Source: Prunella strophiata (Eukaryota > Chordata > Aves > Passeriformes > Prunellidae). From it: a stretch of 64,000 nt of DNA. The stretch covers positions 15,834,910-15,898,909 of the forward strand of contig JAZBQD010000025.1 of NCBI GenBank assembly GCA_036583965.1. Direction: 5' to 3'. The translations under genes and the position numbers were made by a program. The notes under the pieces are model-generated. The model did not search any database. It worked only from the letters and a program-made list of their open reading frames with translations, and had not been told where the DNA came from. Positions 56,047-64,000 of this stretch are shown here, piece by piece. The stretch's first letter is position 1. Every line of letters starts with the position of its first letter.

Positions 56047-58089
56047 TAGGTGCCTCCATAGGAGGCAGGGGAATGCACCATCTCAAGCATCCGGCCGAGG
56101 GACATGAAATAGCCTCTGCCAAGCGCTCTGCGGCAGTCGCAGTGCGGTGGTGCCGGGGAGGGTTTCCGCGTCCCTCCGAGGGAGCTGTGCCGTCCCATGG
56201 AGCAGCCCGAGCTTGCAGTGCCGGGGCTTTCTGCCCCTGGGATGGCACGTGTTGGACACCCAGCAGCTTTCCAGGAATTCCAACTTCGAAGCAGCCACTG
56301 CTGACGCTGGGGTCCCGTTTGGGCAACCCCAGGGTGGCAGGAGCCTGTTTTTCCTCTGGAGGCTGCAGCAGCAGCAGACACAAGAAGTCCAAAGTCCTCC
56401 ATGATTCTCCTCTGGGCTGAAGCAAGTTTGGTCTTCATGAGGAGTTTTAGCATGCCTGGAATATAAGGGCTGCCCACGGGGGCTGACAAAGCATCCCTCC
56501 ATCCTCTCAAAGGGAGCAGTGGAAGAAGCACAACCAAAGATGTCCTGCATAGAAGAAAGGATATCTCCTCCATGAGCGCTCTGAGTGAAGTGGGATTCAT
56601 CCAGGCCCCTCTATCCCTATTCCATACAGGCCTAGTGTCTGGGCACAGTTGTTGTCCTGGGCCAGGTCCAACCCTGTTGTCCAGCTCAGTTACTTCAATA
56701 AGACTTCAAATTGCTTAACAAATACCACACAAATGTTTAAACCCTGAGAATTTGTACTCTGGGTTCAAAATGTGATTTATCTTCATCTGTGCCCACGAGA
56801 TTTATCAGCCGCAATTAAGGGAATGGCTATTCTCTTTAAAGTGTGGTTCTAGTCAGAAAAACCAACTGGAATCTCCTCTCAGTGAGTCAAACACATGGCC
56901 AAACCAGAAGGGAAAAATTGAGAAACGTTTTTCTAAAAACATCCTTATGTTTTTTGGTCAGAAATTTTTGAAGCATAGCTGAATTTAGAAACATTCAACC
57001 AACTGTAGTGAGACAGGAATCGGGAAAGGAATTGTGAAAATTCAGTCAGGTTTTTTCCCCCTGTTCTTCATCAAAATTTTATAATTTTTTGCCATTTGTC
57101 ATAAAAAACTGCTGTCAAGGACTATGTGGCACATCTGCCTAAGAAAAACCATTTGCAAACCTCCCTCCTGTGTAGCATGGACAGGAGGTAACTCTGTGGA
57201 TGCCTACACAGGAGAATAAGAGCTCTTGTTCACATGCTGCGGGCAAGCCTGCTGAAACATGGGATGTGAGGACTTAATGCTGGGCATAGAGGAGTGCACT
57301 GGTAAATAAGGCACTAATTCCTGCACAAACCCTGTAGCCTTATAGTTCCAATCATGGCTGCCCTGCTTCTTCCTTTCCTCTTCTGTGACACTGAGCTCTA
57401 AGGAGGGAGGATGGCTCTGCTGTGCCCTGAGAGCTGTTGGAGCACAGCCAGGGAATGCCCAGGGCAAGGATTCAGAGAACATGGAGTTCTTTTTCTTCTC
57501 TTAAAAGCTCTTCAATTTGATCTCTGAGGTGCAGGCCACTGATCACAAGGACAAGTCAAAAAAATGCCAACAGGGTAAAACCTTCAAACAAGGCAGAGCA
57601 TACAGAGAAACGCACAAAGATGAGCCATTGAGGAGCTGCCACTAAGATCCAGAGATACCAGCTTTGGCACCATCTGTCATTAAGCCAGTGCCATACTGTT
57701 AAATGCACCTCGTCTGGAGGTGGGAAGGCATGGGGGCAGAGACACATGCCAGAAGGAAACAGCCCCAGGAACTGCATTTGGCATTGGCAGGAAAGTTTTT
57801 TAGAGCAAACCTACCTTGAAACTATATTATTTTTCTGCCTGTGCAATTTCCCAACAAATGAAATTGTAGGGAAAAAAGTAATGTTGGGGACTTTAGAGGT
57901 TTCCCCCACACAGCACCATAGCCTTTTGACCCAGTTTGAACCCATAGACTGTGCATTCAGATTAGGGTGCCAAGAAAGAACCAGAAGTCCCTTTCAGGCC
58001 AGGTGGTGAATGTTATCCTTTCCCAGTAAGTGTGAGGAGAATGTTTTAATCCTCATCAGCTTGCCTGGGTCAGTATGTATTTCTCCCTG
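56047..58089. other. Intergenic; AT-rich island at about 56690-57120
   Basis: 56690-57120 is AT-rich unique DNA with words such as GCAATTAAGGG and TTTATAATTTTTTG and could be conserved non-coding sequence. The remainder is unremarkable. Confidence 0.35.

Positions 58090-58122
<33 letters not shown>
58090..58122 (+). repeat. Poly-A tract, 33 A
   Basis: An uninterrupted A run. Confidence 0.97.
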
Positions 58123-58126
<4 letters not shown>

Positions 58127-59136
58127 TATTTAAGCCTTTTCTGTTCAGCACTTCAGGGCACCTAATGAAAGGATTTCCCTGCCTGGAACACTGTGCTTGT
58201 TAGACAGTTCTGGCTGTAGCTCTCACCTGGGACATACAGTAAAGAAATCTGACCTTTTATGCTCACTGTCTTTGAAGCTAGGAGGGTCCTGATTTCAATC
58301 TCAGTAGCAAAGGGCACATCTAAGTCTTGATTTAAAAGGTCTGAAATGACTCTCATCATCTCGCCTGGCTGCTCGTCTCATCCAGCCAGTCTCACCTCAT
58401 CCTGTCTCACCTGGAGTCAGGCACAGGCAGCTGGATCCCATATGCTGGGCTGCCCTGGGCACTCCACCAGTGATCATCAGGGCCAGATGTCCTGGGCTGG
58501 GGGCTTGAGGGGCACTATTCCCTTTGTAGTACCCATGTCACATAGTATGACCACGGCCATGGTGTGGGGTCCCCCTGATCCAGCCTGGTTGTCATTCACC
58601 CCAGCTGTGCAGGAAGGTGTACAGGAGGAGCAGGAAGAAGCCCCAGAACTGACTTTCCCAAGCCTGAGGCAGACCCATGAGGAGATGTGAACCCCAGGAA
58701 ACACCCTGGTTTCCCCTGACACTACATTCTGCAGCCAAAGACCTGAGGGCAACCCAGTCCCACCTCTGTGTTACAGTGACCCCTGCTAGCAGCCCTACCT
58801 GTACCTGGCTGCACTGTAGAGGAAGCTGAGCCCCTGGCACCGTGCTGTCCCTGCCCTACACACCCCTTGGCATGCAGGCAGGGAAGATGTGCAGGAAGCA
58901 GTCTGCAGGGTGAGCCCCCAAACACTTCTAAGGAGGAAGAGCTGATCAGCCATTGACTGGCAGATGGTTGCCAGTGAGCAGTCCCTGAACCATCAATGCT
59001 TCTGGCATTTGGAGTGCTATCTGCTTGCCACCAGACAGCATTAGCTGATGGTGTGGGAAGTTTTTTTTCCCATGTGGGAGGATGGTTTACAAGTGCTAAA
59101 ATTGCTCCTGGTGCTGCCAACATCTCTGAAAGACCA

Positions 59137-59140
<4 letters not shown>
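58123..59140. other. Intergenic, no recognised feature
   Basis: Unique-looking DNA. Nothing is assignable. Confidence 0.5.

Positions 59141-59171
<31 letters not shown>
59141..59171 (+). repeat. Poly-A tract, 31 A
   Basis: An uninterrupted A run, followed by GCAGGG as at 53789. Confidence 0.97.
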
Positions 59172-59172
<1 letters not shown>

Positions 59173-60599
59173 CAGGGTCAAAGTATCTGTTATCTTAAGA
59201 TCTCTCCTGTGCAGGCAAGCACACCTGGACAGATGTGAATGATTTCAATTTTACCAAAAAAAGAGATTTTCTCCTACAGGGTGCATCAGCTTGGCTACTG
59301 CTCTGGGAATCAGTTCAGCATCACAGCCCTGTGCCTCCAGTAAGGCACAGGCACCTCCCCAGGACTCCTGGGGCTTGTCATAGGCCTGTCCCTGGGGTGG
59401 CTCTTTGCCCTTGGCTTTGCTCAGCATCTCCTGGCATTTCCTATAAGAGGAACTGCTGGAAGTGTGAATTTCCATACCTCAGGACTGCTCACTGAAGCAC
59501 ACACACTTCTAGAACCAGTGGAAAAAGGCACAAGGTCCTATCCCTTGTAGGTGCAAACGCTGCCTCCTTCTCCTTGTAGTGTTCTCCTGTGGGAATCTGC
59601 AGCTCTCCCATGCCTCCTGGTTAGGAGTAAAGCTGTGGGGCCATGAGGCCCTTTACTTCTGCCTCCATGAACACGGGCAGGTTTTTCTCCTGCCTGCACT
59701 GGTTCTGCCTCTGGAGCAGACTGGGGACTGTCTGACGAGCTGCTTGGGTGTTTGAGGCCAAAGCCTGATCCTGGACCACAACTTTCCCAGGTCTGAGCCT
59801 CTTTTGAGACATCTGCCTCCCAGGGCTGAGGAGAGGTTCTCAGGCCTGCTCAGAAGAAAAGCGTCGCTGCCTGCTTGGCACCAGAGCTTGGACGGGAATT
59901 CTCTTGTTTTTCACGAGCAGGCTGAGCGGTCAGCACATACCATGAGCAACAGTCAGAGGAGCAATAAATAGCCAGACCAGAAGGAGACAACCTGTTCAGA
60001 CTGGGCTGCTCATCCCCTGTGCCGGCGGGATGACTCCTGCTCTGCGTCAGGGTCCCATGGGAGCTGGCACAGAGAGCCACCATCCTGGCCCAGCCCGGCC
60101 TGAGGGCATCCTCCAGGAGCAGCCGTGCCTGCTGCTCCAACCAGCACGTCCCAGGATGGGGTAGGCAGCCATCGGGGTTGTCTGTGTGGGATGTCTCACT
60201 CTTGCTCCCAGAACTGTGCCAGAAGGCAGATGCCATCACTGCGGGCTGGCTCTGGGATTGTTCCTCCAGGGCTGGCTCCCATTTGGGATCACACTCAAAC
60301 TTATTCCTGAGTCCCAGTGAAAGTCCTAATTTTTGTCACTCTTCATGAAAAAGAGCACTTTGTAAACATTAAGTAACACATCTCAGAAAACTCTGTTTTT
60401 CCAAATGATGTTCGTTTGTGATCTTACACCACGTCATGACTGTGGGGTACAGGAGAGGTCCCAAATAGCCAGTGAAAGCCCATTGCTTGGCATTTTTCTT
60501 TCTCCCCTTTAAGGTCTGCAAGAGAAGCAGGCACCAAGGTTGTTCCTACTGCTCCAGGTCACCTCATGCTGAGCATCCAATATGGAATAGCCAGGGGTT
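59172..60599. other. Intergenic, no recognised gene
   Basis: Unique-looking DNA with short frames only. Confidence 0.5.
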
Positions 60600-60880
60600 G
60601 TAAAGTGCTCTGAACCTGAAAGTGCTAACTAAGAAAATGAAGCCCAACACGAGTGTTATTAATAAATGCCAGCCACTGTTATATAACTCCTAATCATGAA
60701 CCGAGTCTTTCGGCCCCCATTGTTCCATTGTCAGGCCCTATTATCTGGGAACTCTTACCCACCGACCACAAGAAATAGCCTGGGCTCTGCGGGTTTGCAA
60801 ACTTTGTTGTTGGAAAGCTTTTCATGCAATTGTTTTTGCTTTGCGCTGTTGCCTTCCTCATTGTACAGATGTGGGTGTGT
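60600..60880. promoter_or_regulatory. Candidate conserved enhancer with paired SOX-like sites
   Basis: An AT-rich, low-CpG, non-repetitive block with GTTATTAATAAATGCC, CTAATCATGA, two directly repeated CATTGT SOX cores 8 bases apart (60718-60723 and 60726-60731), a further CTTTGTTGTTGG, and CATGCAATTG. The mix of homeodomain, SOX and octamer-like words resembles vertebrate developmental enhancers. Conservation is untested. Confidence 0.35.
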
Positions 60881-63093
60881 ATCACAGCCCACACCCTCTG
60901 CCTTTTGCCTCAGGATAACTTTGAACATGAACTGATCCATCTCAGTGAGTGTTTTTCCTAAGAATTCTCTTTAAAAACAACAACATTCAAACAGAAAAAA
61001 CCTCCTCGTTTTCCTGAAGTGAAGCTTTTGCCGGGGGAAGATGCTGGTCTGCAATCCCAGCAGAATGAGTGTGCTGTATCCTCAGAAGAGGCTCCCTGCA
61101 GGAACAGCAGCGCCTGAGCCCGGCCTGAAGGAAGGAGGGAGTGTGGGCTACCTTGGCCACTGGAACTCAGTTGGAGCAGGGCAGCTTGGGGCTTGCAGGG
61201 CTGGACTGTTGGTCCCCCCTTGCCAGACCCCGAGGTTTCAGACACCCCACTTCAGTGCTTCTTGTCTTCTTCACCACAGCACATCTCAAGATGGGTTTCT
61301 GTGTGGTGGTTCTACCTGGGAGTCCACATGAAGCTCATCTGGCACTAGTGCAAGCTTGTAAGGAAGCCTCAGCTCTCCTTTAGAGCTACTTCAGGCCTCT
61401 GCAGAGGTTTCCATGCCCCAGTAAGTGTAGGTCTTCGAGGCAATTTCCCACTGGTCAGTGTAAGGTACAGCAGCATGGGAAGTTCTACAGGCTGGTCACA
61501 GCCAGGGTAAAAGCACTATCATTAACAGGGCTCAGGCTAGGACCAACCACACTGAAAAATTCCTTTCTGGTCAAAATTTTTCAGGCTGAACTCTGTCTCA
61601 TTTGGAAGAGAAATTTTGAATCAAAACCAGAAAATGCCAGGCAAAGAGCTTTTGGTGTCCAGTTTTGGAGGCCTGTATTTTCTCTACCAACATGTTTTAA
61701 AAATCTGTGAGACTTTTTCTTTCTTTCACTGGAAAGCCTGAAATGACACAGAAAACTAAAAATAGTTACAATACCCAACCAAGTCATTGAGTTTTTCAGT
61801 AAGCTCTAATGCAAACTTTGATGCTGTCTTGGGCAGATTTTATTACTTTTCTGACCAGGACCTCTTATTAGGGTTGTAAATATTCCCAACCAAAATGGCC
61901 TGGAAGCCACCAACTTGTTCCTGAATGGTTTTTGCTGTAGTTCCTCCAGTGCCTCGCACCTTTGAGCAGTGACAAGCTGTAAGTGCAGTGATGCTCTTGC
62001 GGTGGGGATGGAGGTGAGGAGTACCCAGAGCAGTGCTGCAGTATGATCTCAGCATGGTCCCCAGGCTAGGACTGTGGCCTTGGGGTCACCTTCCCTCACC
62101 ATCTGCAGAGATGGGCTCGGGGACACTGGTCATAGGACCATCTTTGGTGGCTGGATATGCTCCCCACACAGCTCTGAGCTCTCCCAGTTGTCCATGCTCT
62201 GGGCTTTGCAGTGAAGGGCAGGCACAGAACATACGTGGCTACCACTGGGCATCCTTCTGCCCAGCCATCCCCAGTACTTTCCCTTTAAGAGGGAGCAAGA
62301 CACGAGGCACAGAGGTTTTGTGTGCTGTGCAGGGAGCTGAGGCAGCCCAGGAGACCACTCTCCTGGGATCTCTGCATGGCACAGAGACATCTACCTAACA
62401 ATTGAGGGAATACTTTCCATCCAAAGAATCCATCTCATGGTCCCCTCTTCATTTGTGACACAAGGGAAAATGTGAAGCAGCCAAGATGCATGAATCACTG
62501 TCCCAAACAGCATATAATGAACTCATAAAATCAAAGGCAGGGTTAGTTTCAACCCGTGCTGCCAGGGCTCCTTGGACATTGTCTGGAATGAATTTAAGTT
62601 GTTACAAAACTGTGTGTGTTTCCCTTCCCCCCAACCCCCCAAACTGTCTTTCTTCTCTCCCTCTTCACACCATGTTTTCCTATGAGCTTCTTTCTCTTCC
62701 CTACCTCCCATCTCTCCTCTCCTGCCTTCCTTCTCTCACTGTTCACTCTGGTCACTCTTTCCCAGCCCTTTGTCTCAGCCCTTCCTCTCAATATCCCTTC
62801 TTCCCCCAGCAATCTGGCTGCCAGCCACATACCACCACCACCTTTCAGAAAGACTCATTTTCAGGACAGGTTCAGACAAAAGTCTTTAGTTGATTCAGCA
62901 AGGCCCGTGCCACTGCTCGGTCTGACATGGCTCCACCAAGGGACCCTCTGGGCTCCTGCCTCGCTGGGAGCTCAGCCCCAGCTCATCAGCAGAGACAGTG
63001 GAGGGATGACCTCCCCAGACAGTCTGGAGGACTGGAGAAGTGTGGCCCAATGCATTTGACCATATGCTCACACTTCTGCTGCCTCACAGGAAT
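60881..63093. other. Intergenic; pyrimidine-rich at 62610-62790
   Basis: 61540-61880 is AT-rich unique DNA. 62610-62790 is C/T-rich low-complexity sequence. No gene is supported. Confidence 0.45.
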
Positions 63094-63243
63094 TCACAGA
63101 ATCACAGAATCTCCTGGGCTGGAAGTGGCCCCCAAACATCGAGCCCAGCTCCTGGCATTGCACAGGACACCCCAACATTCCCACCATGTGGCTGAGAGCA
63201 TTGTCCAAACACTTCTGGAGCTCTGGCAAGTTTGGGGCTGCAA
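63094..63243 (-). mobile_element. CR1 LINE 3' fragment, antisense, young-looking subfamily
   Basis: TTCACAGAATCACAGAATCT, CCCAGCTCCTGGCATTGCAC and CACTTCTGGAGCTCTGGCAA match the subfamily of the copy at 34134. Confidence 0.94.
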
Positions 63244-64000
63244 ATTGCCTTCATCCCTAGAGGCCTGCTCATGTACCAGCACTCCCAAGGAGGACAAAGA
63301 GGCAGGCACTTCAATCCCACGACCACTTCAGAAAACAGGGATTTGTTTATATCGCAGTGGCTGCTGCTGCTTACAACTGAGCAGGCTCTGGAGCCACAGG
63401 AGCTGCTCGAGGCAAGTTTGAGCAGCAACAGGCCCTGCTGCCTTGGAGACCTGGGCTGGCATCTTTGTGCTGCAGCTCATGGTCCCAGCAGCAGGCTGGG
63501 GCCCCCAACCCTTGGGCAGCCAAGGCCCCCTGTGCTGTGCCCAGCTGAGCAGCAGAGGCACGGCCCAAGCTGCTGAGGCTCTCTGGAATCCCAACCCAAA
63601 TCTACCCAAACACTGAATTGGTTTGGAGCAAACAAGACACAAGCCCAACCTCAATCCCAGCCATGCCAGAGCCAGCCTAGCAAGCTCCTCCCAGCTCACA
63701 TTGGACAGCCTCCACCTGCCAGGCAGGTTTGTGGACCTCCTCCCTTGGGGTCCCGCTGGGAACACCCCCGAAGCACCAGGCACACGCTGTGCTCCGATTG
63801 CCACATCGTTCTGCAGTGGCTGCCTGCTCCTCCAGCGCTGCAGACAAGCTGTTATCTGCCAGCCAGCAGGGCTCACGTTCCTCCGGTGCCAAAGAGCACC
63901 GCCCGCCTCCTTCCGATCCCGGCACAGTGGCTTGGAGCAGCGAAACGAGAGCAGACGGGAGCGGGGTCCCCAGCACATGAAGATGCTAAAGTAGCTGATG
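63244..64000. other. Intergenic, no recognised gene
   Basis: GC-moderate unique-looking DNA to the window edge. The 216-codon minus-strand frame at 63328-63978 has no recognisable domain. Confidence 0.45.

Noticed and set aside
55159..56420. Long repetitive frames on both strands over the minisatellite
   Set aside because: The 35-bp unit has no stop in any frame, so these arise automatically.

Overview
This window looks like bird nuclear DNA, probably from a neoavian or songbird lineage. The evidence is about seventeen truncated CR1 LINE copies (plus one much older relict) showing the CR1 3' end with ATTCTRTG-type repeats, one solo LTR of avian endogenous-retrovirus type, a very low density of other interspersed repeats, and an extremely GC-rich single-exon gene. 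No bacterial-type operon, CRISPR array or phage feature is present. The lineage below 'bird' is inference.

Only one protein-coding gene can be supported: an intronless noggin-family BMP antagonist at 47626-48258 (+), 210 residues, most like noggin-2. It has a signal peptide, the N-terminal DNLP/EHPDP clip segment, FDPGFM, a basic heparan-sulfate-binding stretch and a complete nine-cysteine C-terminal cystine-knot domain ending CKCSC. It lies in a CpG island (about 46300-48260) with three TATA-like boxes, a palindromic SMAD element, a GGCGCC box and three short upstream ORFs. Its 3' UTR runs to an AATAAA at 49490 and contains a T15G19 tract, a 300-base G/T-only-like stretch, an AU-rich element and a Pumilio-type site.

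Layout: 1-46300 is intergenic DNA with CR1 fragments in both orientations, an LTR (40577-41116), simple repeats, and AT-rich islands that look like conserved regulatory elements (notably 16925-17210, 43435-43780, 44760-45200). 46300-49520 is the noggin locus. 49700-50300 is a second CpG-rich patch. 55511-56046 is a CpG-rich 35-bp minisatellite with eleven perfect units. 56690-64000 is mostly unique intergenic sequence with a promising AT-rich element at 60600-60880.

The most unusual structure is a near-perfect 80-bp-arm inverted repeat at 10338-10500, which does not resemble CR1 or a simple repeat. The overall picture is a 'gene desert' around a developmental signalling antagonist, where distal elements may control its expression. 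Statements about conservation cannot be tested from one sequence and are marked as inference.
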